From NCBI GenBank assembly GCA_023410645.1, contig JAEYPQ010000055.1, positions 1-58,556 of the forward strand: a stretch of 58,556 bases of DNA, written 5' to 3'. A program made the position numbers and the translations under genes. The DNA is from Bacillota bacterium (lineage in GTDB: Bacteria; Bacillota; Clostridia; TANB77; CAG-465). Of this stretch, positions 8,176 through 16,019 are shown one piece after another (the stretch's first letter is position 1; each line of letters opens with the position of its first letter). Below the pieces are notes generated by a model, which was given only the letters and a program-made list of their open reading frames with translations, searched no databases and was not told the DNA's origin.

Positions 8176-9273
8176 ATGGATAAGATTTCAGTAATTGTTC
8201 CAATATATAACGCTGATAAATATCTCTCTAGATGTATTGATTCAATTTTGATGCAAAGTTACAAAAATATAGAAATAATTCTGGTTAATGATGGTTCTAC
8301 AGATAAGTGTAAAGATATATGTGAAGAATATATCAATAAAGATGATAGAATAGTATTTATTGATAAAGAAAATAGTGGAGTATCAGATGCAAGAAATAAA
8401 GGAATAGAAATAGCTACAGGTAAATATGTAATGTTTGTTGATGCAGACGATATTTTGACAAAAAATGCATGTGAAATACTATATAATGAGATAGAAAATA
8501 AAAATGCAGACTATATTACAAGCAATTACATAAACATGACACAAGATGGAATTTTATATGATAAACCAATTTTAGATATAAATAAATATACTAATTGTAA
8601 ATTAACATTTGAAAATAAATATGTAAGTAGCATACTAATGACTTGCATAGTTGCAAACAAAATCTTTAGATTATCTTTTTTAAATGAAAATAATATTAGA
8701 TTTGAAAAAGGAATGATTGCAGAAGATTCTATATTTAGTAATCTTTGTTTTATAAAAAGTAAAAATGTTTATTATATAAATGATGTTATATACTGTTATA
8801 GGCAAAGAAATGTAGATAAAAAATCTATTTCAACAGATTGCTCACTAAATTATTTCAACAATATTAGTAAATCATATAAATTAATATATGAGAATTTTAG
8901 AATAAACAATAGACTAGATTACTATAAGCTTTTTTATGCTAAAACATTAACATATATAATGTATAAATTTATTGATGCAACAAATTTAATTTATGAAGAA
9001 AAAAAAGAAGTGTTAAATGAACTTGGATGGTTTTTTGAATTATCAAAAAAATTAAAAATTTATCCATATAATGAAACTTTATTGTTATTACTTGAACACA
9101 TATTAAATGAGGAAATAGATTTAGCAATTGATTACTCTGTAAGATTGGCTAAATTAAGAATGAATATTGATTTTGATACAAAAGATAAAATGTTACAGAT
9201 AGATATTATAAACAAATTTAATAAGGAGAGTATTTTAAATGTACAAGATAACACTTACGATTCCAATATATAA
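8176..9273 (+). CDS. Family 2 glycosyltransferase (copy 1)
   Basis: GT-A fold glycosyltransferase. The N-terminal ~110 residues carry SVIVPIYN, ILVNDGSTD, NSGVSDARNKG and the metal-binding FVDADD motif. The remainder is an alpha-helical C-terminal region with the YCYRQRN motif shared with the next gene. Inverting enzymes of this family use nucleotide sugars to build surface polysaccharide. ATG 8176 is chosen because the RBS AAAGGGG at 8164-8170 fits it; an in-frame ATG at 8161 lies upstream of that RBS. The gene overlaps the next by 35 bases. No transmembrane segments, so it acts in the cytoplasm. Donor and acceptor are unknown. Confidence 0.92.
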   Translation: MDKISVIVPIYNADKYLSRCIDSILMQSYKNIEIILVNDGSTDKCKDICEEYINKDDRIVFIDKENSGVSDARNKGIEIATGKYVMFVDADDILTKNACEILYNEIENKNADYITSNYINMTQDGILYDKPILDINKYTNCKLTFENKYVSSILMTCIVANKIFRLSFLNENNIRFEKGMIAEDSIFSNLCFIKSKNVYYINDVIYCYRQRNVDKKSISTDCSLNYFNNISKSYKLIYENFRINNRLDYYKLFYAKTLTYIMYKFIDATNLIYEEKKEVLNELGWFFELSKKLKIYPYNETLLLLLEHILNEEIDLAIDYSVRLAKLRMNIDFDTKDKMLQIDIINKFNKESILNVQDNTYDSNI

Positions 9274-10360
9274 TTCAGGTAAGTACTTGAGAGATTTATT
9301 AGAATCAATAATAAAACAAACTTTTGATTTTAGAAATATACAAGTGATAATGGTTGATGATTTTTCACTTGATAATAGTAGAGATATAATGGATGAATAT
9401 TCAAATAAATATGATAATTTTATATCAATAAAACTTACAAGTAATCATAAAATTGCAGGCACTGCCAGAAATGCTGGAATAGAAAGAGCAGAAGGAAAAT
9501 ATCTAATGTTTTCAGATGCAGATGACTTTTTACCAGAAAATGCATGTGAGTTATTATATAATGAAATTGAATCCAAAAATGCTGATTTTGTTAATGGAAA
9601 TTACATAAATACAGATGAAGATGGTAAACTTTGGAATGTGCCTATTTTTAATAAAAAGAAATACACTAATTTTAAAATGAGTATTACAGATTATGAAAAA
9701 TCATTTTTTATACTTAATGGATCTGCATGTAACAAAATATTTAGATCATCTTTTGTAAAAGAAAATAATATAAGATTCTTAGAAGGTGTTCCAGCAGAAG
9801 ATGCATATTTTACTACATCATGTTTCATGAAATCAAAAAATGTATATTATATAAATGATATAATATATTGTTATAGACAAAGAAATAAAGATAGTGTTAC
9901 AAAATCTGTATCTTTTGATTGTTCAAAAGAATATTTTGATAATATAAATATTGCATATAGATTAATATATGAAAATTTCAAAAAGAATGGATATATAGGA
10001 TTTTATAGATATACTTATGCAAAGAATATGTCCTACATGTTATATAAATTTATTGATTCAAAATTATTATCTCATGAAGAAAGAACACAAATATTAAAAG
10101 AAATGAGATGGTTTTATGAGTTAAGTGGCATATTGAAAGTGCCACCATGTCAGGAAGAACAGGTTATGATAGTTGATAAAATAGTTAAGGAAGATTATGA
10201 GGAAGCAGTTAATTATTGTAAGATAATTGCAAATATTAGAGTAAAGTTACCAAAGGAAATAAAAGAATCATTATCAAGACCTGATGCAGATATGTATAGA
10301 AAGATTTCTTTATATGATGATGAATATAAAAGAATTAGTAAAGAAAGGTTGTTAATATAG
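9239..10360 (+). CDS. Family 2 glycosyltransferase (copy 2)
   Basis: Paralogue of the preceding gene: the same order of motifs (LTIPIYNSGKY, VDDFSLDNS, AGTARNAGIE, FSDADDFLPENACELLYNE) and a matching C-terminal half (KSKNVYYINDIIYCYRQRN). It starts inside the previous gene, with AAGGAGA at 9223-9229 as ribosome binding site, so translation is probably coupled. The pair probably arose by tandem duplication and may add consecutive sugars to one chain. 373 residues. No membrane segment. Confidence 0.92.
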   Translation: MYKITLTIPIYNSGKYLRDLLESIIKQTFDFRNIQVIMVDDFSLDNSRDIMDEYSNKYDNFISIKLTSNHKIAGTARNAGIERAEGKYLMFSDADDFLPENACELLYNEIESKNADFVNGNYINTDEDGKLWNVPIFNKKKYTNFKMSITDYEKSFFILNGSACNKIFRSSFVKENNIRFLEGVPAEDAYFTTSCFMKSKNVYYINDIIYCYRQRNKDSVTKSVSFDCSKEYFDNINIAYRLIYENFKKNGYIGFYRYTYAKNMSYMLYKFIDSKLLSHEERTQILKEMRWFYELSGILKVPPCQEEQVMIVDKIVKEDYEEAVNYCKIIANIRVKLPKEIKESLSRPDADMYRKISLYDDEYKRISKERLLI

Positions 10361-10373
10361 TTATGGGGGAAAT

Positions 10374-11228
10374 ATGTTTAAATTAAAATTTTCTAGAACT
10401 TATGATAATGTAGTTTTTACTCAATATGGTTTAAAGCCAGTTGTTGAAGATTATTTTAAACAAGATGAAAATATTTTTTGTGTTGCAGATGGAGTGACAA
10501 GAGATTTAATTGATGGTACAACTACGCCATATCCGAAAAATTTTGAAGAAGTACAAAAAATTGTTGATTTGTATCCAAATCCAAGTGGAGCTTTTGAGGC
10601 TGCTAAAATTTGTGGTGATGGGTTCGTAAAATATTTAAGTGAATATAGTAAAAACGATGTAAATGAAAAAGTTATTAAAGATATCGTTAAAAAAGTAAAT
10701 GAGGATATCTGGCAAATAAATAAAAACAGAAATATTGATTATCTAAAAGATGATTTATACTGTACGGTTGCAGTTGGAGGAATAATTTTAGATGACATAT
10801 TGTATTGTTTTTCAATTGGTGATTGCCATATAATGTTATTTGATGATAACTTAAATAATGTATTTTCAACCATAGATGGCCTTATTGATTTTAATAATTT
10901 CCAAAAAGAATTTTTAAGTAAAAATGGTTTGGATTGGAGTAATCCAATAGAAAGGATACTGATAAGATCTTCTTTTAGAAATAATCCATTAATTAAATAT
11001 AACGGTATGGAAGTTTCATATGGTGTATTGTCTGGAGAAGAAGATGCTATGCATTATGTAAATATATATAAAGTGTCTCTTGAAAATGTAAAATATATAT
11101 GTGCTTATTCAGACGGCTGTGAACCTTTTTTTGAAACAGCTGATAAGATTAAAGAAACTATAAATAATCCATCATCAATAGGTGATATTGGAAAAGAAAA
11201 GACTTTATTAATATATGAAAAAATATAA
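10374..11228 (+). CDS. PP2C-type (PPM) serine/threonine phosphatase-like protein
   Basis: Contains the spaced acidic motifs of metal-dependent PPM phosphatases: FCVADGVTRD near residues 35-45, GDCHIMLFDD in the middle and CAYSDGCEPFF near the end. These bind the two metal ions that activate water for phosphate removal from Ser/Thr. The gene starts 13 bases after the second glycosyltransferase and ends at a terminator, so it belongs to that operon. No partner kinase is visible in the window. The sequence is divergent (for example no DGxxGH), so catalytic activity is probable but not certain. Confidence 0.75.
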   Translation: MFKLKFSRTYDNVVFTQYGLKPVVEDYFKQDENIFCVADGVTRDLIDGTTTPYPKNFEEVQKIVDLYPNPSGAFEAAKICGDGFVKYLSEYSKNDVNEKVIKDIVKKVNEDIWQINKNRNIDYLKDDLYCTVAVGGIILDDILYCFSIGDCHIMLFDDNLNNVFSTIDGLIDFNNFQKEFLSKNGLDWSNPIERILIRSSFRNNPLIKYNGMEVSYGVLSGEEDAMHYVNIYKVSLENVKYICAYSDGCEPFFETADKIKETINNPSSIGDIGKEKTLLIYEKI

Positions 11229-11235
11229 TTTTTAA

Positions 11236-11268
11236 AAAGCAACATGATAAATGTTGTTTTTCTTTTAA
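11236..11268 (+). terminator. Intrinsic terminator
   Basis: A 6-base-pair GC-containing stem (11241-11246 and 11252-11257) extended by A-T pairs is followed by a T-rich tail. It ends the glycosyltransferase/phosphatase operon. Confidence 0.8.
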
Positions 11269-11290
11269 ATATAATATAAATTACGATATC

Positions 11291-11319
11291 TTGTATAAAT
11301 TAATTATAAATGATATAAT
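11291..11319 (+). promoter_or_regulatory. Sigma-A promoter of the thioredoxin-reductase-like gene
   Basis: TTGTAT (11291-11296), 17-base spacer ending in TGA, TATAAT (11314-11319). Confidence 0.65.
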
Positions 11320-11366
11320 TAATTTGAAAAATTATAAATATAATTAAATGTGAGGTGTTAATTATT

Positions 11367-12266
11367 ATGTATGATGTTATTATTATTGGAAAAGGACCAG
11401 CTGGACTTTCTAGCGCACTTTATTTAGGTCGCGCTGGATATAAAACTTTAGTTATTGGAATGGAAAGTGCACTTGAAAAAACAAAAAAAATAGATAATTT
11501 TTTAGGAATAGAAAGTTTTTCTGGAGTTGATTATATAAGAAATGCTGAAGAACAGGTAAAAAAAGTGGGAGTAGAAATAGAAGTTGGCAAAGTATTAAAA
11601 GTATCTGAAATTGAAAACGAAAATGAAAGAAAATTTAGTGTAGTAACTGAAACCAATGAATATGAATCTAAATCACTTATAATTGCAATAGGTAGTAAAA
11701 AGTCAAAAAATGAAGTAAAGAGTGAAGAAAAATATTTAGGTAAAGGTGTGAGCTACTGTGTGGCTTGTGATGGATTTTTTTATAGGAATAAAACTGTTGG
11801 GGTTTTAGGTCATACTGAACATGTTGTATTAAAAGCACTAGAATTAAAAGATTATACACCAAATGTAACAATATTTACAAATGGTAATGAATTAATTGTA
11901 AATGATAGATATAATGATAATTTAAAAGAATTTAAAATAGAAATGAATAAAATTGAAGATATATATGGCGATGAAAGATTAAAATATTTAGTTTTGGATG
12001 GTGGGAAGAAAATTGATTTAGATGGATTGTTTATTGCAAATGAAACACCAGATGTAACTGATTTTGCTTCATATCTTGGAATATATGTTAAAGATGGAAA
12101 AATAGTTGTAGATGAAAATAGTAAAACAAATATGGAAGGTGTTTTTGCATGTGGAGATATTGTAAATAGTTTTATGCAACTATCTACTGCAATAGGCGGT
12201 GGTGCCAATGCATCGAAATCTTGTATTAAATATTTAATACAACTTAAGATGAAAAACAAAAAATAA
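11367..12266 (+). CDS. Thioredoxin reductase-like flavoprotein, probably ferredoxin-dependent
   Basis: FAD-binding motif IIIGKGPAGLSSALYL at the N-terminus, the redox-active pair Cys131-Val-Ala-Cys134 followed by Asp, and the C-terminal FAD motif GVFACGDIV place it in the thioredoxin reductase family. The central NADPH-binding signatures (GGGxSAxxEA and HRR) are missing: the matching segments read GVLGHTEHVVLKALEL and VTIFTNGNE. Clostridial ferredoxin-dependent flavin thioredoxin reductases show that loss, so electrons may come from ferredoxin. ATG 11367 is placed by GAGGTG at 11352-11357. 299 residues, typical. No thioredoxin gene is adjacent. Confidence 0.85.
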   Translation: MYDVIIIGKGPAGLSSALYLGRAGYKTLVIGMESALEKTKKIDNFLGIESFSGVDYIRNAEEQVKKVGVEIEVGKVLKVSEIENENERKFSVVTETNEYESKSLIIAIGSKKSKNEVKSEEKYLGKGVSYCVACDGFFYRNKTVGVLGHTEHVVLKALELKDYTPNVTIFTNGNELIVNDRYNDNLKEFKIEMNKIEDIYGDERLKYLVLDGGKKIDLDGLFIANETPDVTDFASYLGIYVKDGKIVVDENSKTNMEGVFACGDIVNSFMQLSTAIGGGANASKSCIKYLIQLKMKNKK

Positions 12267-12285
12267 ATATGTTGGAGGAAGATAT

Positions 12286-13011
12286 ATGAAAAAAGATATA
12301 GTAATAAGTGTAATAATTTCAATAATATTTATTATTGCTGTAATATTCTTTTTAGTGGATTATATAAGAGTAAAAGATAATGAGGCACCAATTTTTAGTG
12401 TACCATTAATAAAATATCAAGATGGAGGAAGCATAGAATATTTTGGGCTTGGTTATAAAGTTATAAAATATGTAAACAATAATTTAACTGAAGATGATAA
12501 GTTAGTATATGAAAAAATGCAGTATAGAATTGGAACTTTATTAATGAAATTTGAGAGTCCATATAATAACTCGTATGGTGGTTCAATTTCACCAGATGTA
12601 AAAAATGTAGAATATAAATCATCAGGCTTAAAAACACATTTATATATTCAAGATTTTAATAGTCCTTCGTCTGATATTATAAAATCAGTAGGTGAGCTAG
12701 AAGCTTATAAATTAAAGTTTGTGGATGATACACTTTATCAAGAACTAAATAAATACGATGAGGAATTTTTTAAAAATAATGTTTTAGTAATAGTTACTAT
12801 ACAAGAATCAAGTGGTTCCAATACAAATGAAATAGATAGAGTATCAAAATTAAAAGATTCAAATCAATTGGACATATTTATTAAAAGAACAGAACCTCAA
12901 ATCGGTACAGATGATATGGCAATGTGGCATTTATTTATTGAATTTGATAAAAGTTCTTTTGAAAATATAAATAAGGTATCAGTACTTAATTCTGATACTA
13001 GGTATTTATAA
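12286..13011 (+). CDS. Membrane-anchored protein with a PrcB-like C-terminal domain
   Basis: A single N-terminal membrane helix (residues ~5-26) anchors an extracellular region. The C-terminal ~100 residues (FFKNNVLVIVTIQESSGS...RTEPQIGTDDMAMWHLFIEF) resemble the PrcB/protease-complex-associated domain found in clostridial envelope proteins; this match is from memory of the pattern. The segment DGGSIEYFGLGYKVIKY recurs in small clostridial membrane proteins of unknown role. RBS GGAGGA at 12273-12278 precedes the ATG. It follows the reductase by 19 bases and is probably in the same operon. Function unknown. Confidence 0.7.
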   Translation: MKKDIVISVIISIIFIIAVIFFLVDYIRVKDNEAPIFSVPLIKYQDGGSIEYFGLGYKVIKYVNNNLTEDDKLVYEKMQYRIGTLLMKFESPYNNSYGGSISPDVKNVEYKSSGLKTHLYIQDFNSPSSDIIKSVGELEAYKLKFVDDTLYQELNKYDEEFFKNNVLVIVTIQESSGSNTNEIDRVSKLKDSNQLDIFIKRTEPQIGTDDMAMWHLFIEFDKSSFENINKVSVLNSDTRYL

Positions 13012-13015
13012 TTAA

Positions 13016-13044
13016 TTGACATAATAATTAAAAAGTGATATAAT
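13016..13044 (+). promoter_or_regulatory. Consensus sigma-A promoter
   Basis: TTGACA (13016-13021), 17-base spacer ending in TGA, TATAAT (13039-13044). It drives the orphan gene at 13098. Confidence 0.8.
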
Positions 13045-13097
13045 ATCTATTATATTAAGTTGTTTTATACATTCTTTAAAAATTTGGAGGATAAAAA

Positions 13098-13508
13098 ATG
13101 TTACGGAGTAGTGAAAAAATTATTATTAAGAAATTATTAAATCGTGGAACTACTAATGAACGCAAACCTGATAATATTGTAATATGTAATTATAAGGAAG
13201 ACGATGATGTAGCTTTTAGTTTTAACAAATTAGCAGCAGCCTTAAATAGGCTTGCAAAAAGAAATATTTGTAATTCATTTAATCAATATTATAGTATTGA
13301 TCTTTACTTTGCGGTTCCAGAAGAAAATGATGTAAAAGTAATATATAAAGATAATTCAATTGTTTGCAAAGGAAATCAAATTGTAGATAAACTTTTAGAA
13401 AATCTTCAGAATGTAAATGCAGTCGCAATTAAACTCAAAATTTCAGATCCGGCGAGTTTTAATCAAATTCCAGAAACATATTATATTTTAAAGAGAAGAG
13501 TACTATAA
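13098..13508 (+). CDS. Orphan soluble protein, function unknown
   Basis: I do not recognise this 136-residue protein. It is basic, with a Lys/Arg-rich start (RSSEKIIIKKLLNRG), two Cys in the centre and no membrane segment or signal peptide. RBS GGAGG at 13085-13089 is well spaced. It has its own strong promoter and terminator, so it is a single-gene unit. Codon use is less AT-skewed than in neighbouring membrane-protein genes. Confidence 0.65.
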   Translation: MLRSSEKIIIKKLLNRGTTNERKPDNIVICNYKEDDDVAFSFNKLAAALNRLAKRNICNSFNQYYSIDLYFAVPEENDVKVIYKDNSIVCKGNQIVDKLLENLQNVNAVAIKLKISDPASFNQIPETYYILKRRVL

Positions 13509-13517
13509 CATACTTTT

Positions 13518-13548
13518 AATCGGGGCATTTTTAATGCCTCGATTTTCG
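13518..13548 (+). terminator. Intrinsic terminator
   Basis: An 11-base-pair stem with one G-U pair (13518-13528 with 13534-13544) and a short T-run follow the orphan gene at 13098. Confidence 0.7.
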
Positions 13549-13576
13549 TATATATTACATTAATATCCATTCTAAC

Positions 13577-13605
13577 TTGACATAATTATTATAATGTTAT
13601 ATAAT
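13577..13605 (+). promoter_or_regulatory. Consensus sigma-A promoter
   Basis: TTGACA (13577-13582), 17-base spacer, TATAAT (13600-13605), ahead of the orphan gene at 13662. Confidence 0.75.
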
Positions 13606-13661
13606 TTAGTATATAATATAAATTATCATATTTTTTTGTAATTATAAAGAAAGGGGTAAAT

Positions 13662-14072
13662 ATGGAGATTGTTGGCATTGTAAAGTTAAAAGAAATTAAT
13701 GAAAAAATTGATAGAATACAATATTTTGCACCTGTATATTTTGATTATGATACTTCAAAATATTATACCAGACATCCATCAAGCTCCGGACATAAATTAT
13801 TTAAATATAATGAAGTTAAATCATCTATTTTGAGGTTAGATGAATTAAAAAAAGAGATTTTATTTATACAAAAAGATAAAGATAAACTTAACTTTTGCGA
13901 TATAAATTCAATTTTATTACCTAACGATATTCTAATAATAGGTAATAAAGAATATATCGAGTATGTTTGCAATTATATAATGAATAAGGATCCTAATATA
14001 AAAATAAATATAGGATTAATAAAATTTAATTTAACAGACATTAACTATAGAGATTATATAGGTACTTGCTAA
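13662..14072 (+). CDS. Orphan protein, function unknown
   Basis: No family is recognised for these 136 residues. The protein is soluble, rich in Ile, Lys, Asn and Asp, and has no signal peptide. RBS AAAGGGG at 13650-13656 supports the ATG. Promoter and terminator are its own; the terminator hairpin includes the last codons and the stop. Its neighbours are another orphan and the Spo0A-like gene, which gives no clear functional hint. Confidence 0.65.
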   Translation: MEIVGIVKLKEINEKIDRIQYFAPVYFDYDTSKYYTRHPSSSGHKLFKYNEVKSSILRLDELKKEILFIQKDKDKLNFCDINSILLPNDILIIGNKEYIEYVCNYIMNKDPNIKINIGLIKFNLTDINYRDYIGTC

Positions 14073-14092
14073 TTTTTAGCAAGTACTTTTTT
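14062..14092 (+). terminator. Intrinsic terminator overlapping a stop codon
   Basis: Perfect 9-base arms (14062-14070 and 14078-14086) with six T at 14087-14092. The left arm lies inside the coding sequence and the stop codon (14070-14072) is at the loop edge. Confidence 0.85.
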
Positions 14093-14142
14093 GTAATAAA
14101 AGTACTAAAAAAGTCGAATAAATAGAGAAAATGTCTAAATTA

Positions 14143-14171
14143 TTGAATGATATTTTTTATTATGTTATAAA
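14143..14171 (+). promoter_or_regulatory. Probable sigma-A promoter of the Spo0A-like gene
   Basis: TTGAAT (14143-14148), 17-base spacer, TATAAA (14166-14171). Upstream, AGTCGAA at 14112-14118 differs by one base from the Spo0A box TGTCGAA, so autoregulation is possible but unproven. Confidence 0.5.
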
Positions 14172-14240
14172 TTGTATTACAAAGATATATTGTGTAGAAC
14201 TATAAACTATATTGTTCGTATTCAAAGGAGGAGTTAACAA

Positions 14241-14849
14241 ATGAACTTGACCATTAATGAAAAGACAAAAGATGTTGAATTTACTGAGGATGTTGAAGTG
14301 GCTTTAGTAATATTGAAAAAACTTTTTGGCGATAATAAAATTTTCTTCAATATTACATTACCAAATGAAGGAGAAGTAAGAGATATTATTATTTCCTGTG
14401 GTTTGGTAGGTACAGAAAAAGAAATAAGAAAAGTATCAGAAGAAAAGGAAATACAAGAGAAACTCGTAGATAAGTATAAGATTGAAGAGATAGTATCCAC
14501 TTTTTTAAAAGACTTTGGTATTCCGGCGCACATTAAAGGACATGATTATTTGAATTACATACTTTGCCTTTTTCTTGAAAATGGTAAGGAAAATTCTTCA
14601 GAGATGAAAAACGCAATTACCAAAGTATTATATCCTACGGTTGCAAAAAAGTTTAAGACAACGCCTTCAAGAGTCGAACGTGCAATAAGGCATGCAATTG
14701 AAGTAGGTTGGTCAAGAGGTGATATGAATATAATTAATGCTGTTTTTAGTTATGTAGTTAGTTCAGGCAAAGGAAAGACAACAAATTCCGAATTTATTGC
14801 CGGGGTGGAAGAATATTTAAGATTAAATAACAGAGAATTTGTAAGATGA
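14241..14849 (+). CDS. Spo0A-type transcription regulator lacking the receiver domain
   Basis: Residues ~80-197 are a clear Spo0A effector domain: FGIPAHIKGHDYL, ITKVLYPTVAKKFKTTPS, RVERAIRHAIEVGWSRG (recognition helix) and SGKGKTTNSEFIAGVEEYLRL all match Spo0A. Residues 1-79 do not resemble a response-regulator receiver: there is no acidic pocket, no phospho-accepting Asp in a beta-strand end, and the region is half the usual size. Spo0A normally has ~260 residues; this has 202. It should bind 0A-box DNA but cannot be switched by the normal phosphorelay. Strong RBS AAAGGAGGAG at 14224-14233. A full-length Spo0A may exist elsewhere. Confidence 0.88.
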   Translation: MNLTINEKTKDVEFTEDVEVALVILKKLFGDNKIFFNITLPNEGEVRDIIISCGLVGTEKEIRKVSEEKEIQEKLVDKYKIEEIVSTFLKDFGIPAHIKGHDYLNYILCLFLENGKENSSEMKNAITKVLYPTVAKKFKTTPSRVERAIRHAIEVGWSRGDMNIINAVFSYVVSSGKGKTTNSEFIAGVEEYLRLNNREFVR

Positions 14850-14850
14850 T

Positions 14851-14902
14851 AATAAAAGAAAGAGTTTTGGAAATTAATATATCCAGAACTCTTTCTTTTA
14901 TT
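14851..14902. terminator. Bidirectional intrinsic terminator
   Basis: A long 16-base-pair stem (14851-14866 with 14887-14902), A-rich on the left and T-rich on the right, between the convergent Spo0A-like and flavodoxin genes. Confidence 0.85.
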
Positions 14903-15323
14903 ATTTAATAGTAGATACAATTTTCTTAGAGTATTCAATAACATCATCAAAATCTTTTTTGTTTGGATGAGTAAAACCTACAAATAAAAATCCACCTTGA
15001 CAAACAAACTCATCATCTATTATTTCAATTCCTTTTTCTTCTAAAGTTTGTTTTAATATATTTTTACTAGTATCTTTTGAACAACATGATGTAACTAAAG
15101 CTGCCTTTTTCACCATATTTGAATCAATATTTTTGCAATAATTAATTAAATCATCTGAGCTTTTACCACCATAAATTCCACTAACTATAAATAGTAAATC
15201 TAAATTTTCAAGTTTTGGATTATCTTTAATGTTTAAAGTAGTAATATCTAATTCTTTTGCAATTTTATTTGCTATTTTTTTTGAATGTCCAGTCATTGTT
15301 GAATAAATCAAACCAATTTTCAT
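14901..15323 (-). CDS. Flavodoxin family protein
   Basis: The N-terminus KIGLIYSTMTGHSKKIANKIAKEL is the FMN phosphate-binding loop (T/S-x-T-G-x-[ST/H]) of flavodoxins, and residues ~45-55 (LFIVSGIYGGKSS) form the second FMN loop. 140 residues, a short-chain flavodoxin that carries electrons in the cytoplasm. RBS AGGAGG at 15328-15333 on the minus strand fits the ATG. It is transcribed convergently to the Spo0A-like gene and in the same direction as the two-component genes, from which it is separated by about 70 bases. Confidence 0.88.
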   Translation of the reverse strand: MKIGLIYSTMTGHSKKIANKIAKELDITTLNIKDNPKLENLDLLFIVSGIYGGKSSDDLINYCKNIDSNMVKKAALVTSCCSKDTSKNILKQTLEEKGIEIIDDEFVCQGGFLFVGFTHPNKKDFDDVIEYSKKIVSTIK

Positions 15324-15393
15324 ATATACCTCCTAAATTAATTTCAAAATAAGTTTAACACATATTATAATAATATTCAAACAATTATATTAA

Positions 15394-16014
15394 TTATTTT
15401 ATATTGTTATAATAAAATACAACAAGTTGAGTTCTACTTTTTAAATCTAACTTTTCCATTATTGCACTTATATAATTTCTAATAGTCCCTTCACTTAAAA
15501 ATAACCTTTCAGAAATTTCTTTATTTGATAGGCCTTTAGAAACTAAATCAATTATTTCTATTTGTTTTTTATCTAACATATAATTATCAAGATTTACTTC
15601 TTTTTTATTTTGTATTAGGGTAGGAATTTTTTCGGTTATATTATTTCCAAATACTGTTTGGTTTGAATTTACAGAATTTAATGCTGGTATAATATTTTCA
15701 AAGTCTTGCTTTAGAATGTATCCTTTTGCACCAATTTTTATTGCACGTATTATATATTCATCATCAGAGAATGTAGTAAGAAATAGTATTTTTGCGGAAC
15801 TCTCAATTTGCAATATTTTTTCTGCTGCATCAATTCCATTTTTATCATGCATACGTATATCCATAAGTAATATATCAGGTTTAAATTTAAAATATAAATC
15901 TATTGCATCTTCATATGAATTACCAGTTGCAGCTACATTTATATTTCCATGGGAAATAATTGTTTTTAAAGAATTACATACTAAAATATCATCATCTATT
16001 ATAACTATATTCAT
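15394..16014 (-). CDS. NarL/LuxR-type response regulator
   Basis: Receiver domain with acidic pocket IDDD (residues 6-9), phospho-acceptor Asp52 in LLMDIRM, Thr in LFLTTFSD and Lys in KGYILKQD, followed by a LuxR-type helix-turn-helix (IIDLVSKGLSNKEISERLFLSEGTIRNYISAIMEKL). 206 residues, normal. It follows the histidine kinase gene after five bases, so the two form one operon. By position it should control the divergent ABC exporter at 17272, as in other exporter-linked NarL-type systems. Confidence 0.95.
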   Translation of the reverse strand: MNIVIIDDDILVCNSLKTIISHGNINVAATGNSYEDAIDLYFKFKPDILLMDIRMHDKNGIDAAEKILQIESSAKILFLTTFSDDEYIIRAIKIGAKGYILKQDFENIIPALNSVNSNQTVFGNNITEKIPTLIQNKKEVNLDNYMLDKKQIEIIDLVSKGLSNKEISERLFLSEGTIRNYISAIMEKLDLKSRTQLVVFYYNNIK

Positions 16015-16019
16015 AAAAT

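Noticed and set aside
11852..12322. 156-codon minus-strand open frame
   Set aside because: Shadow of the thioredoxin-reductase-like gene with no RBS and no domain.
12976..12999. Inverted repeat near the end of the PrcB-like gene as a terminator
   Set aside because: Seven-base arms (GTATCAG/CTGATAC) lie in coding sequence and no T-run follows; probably chance.
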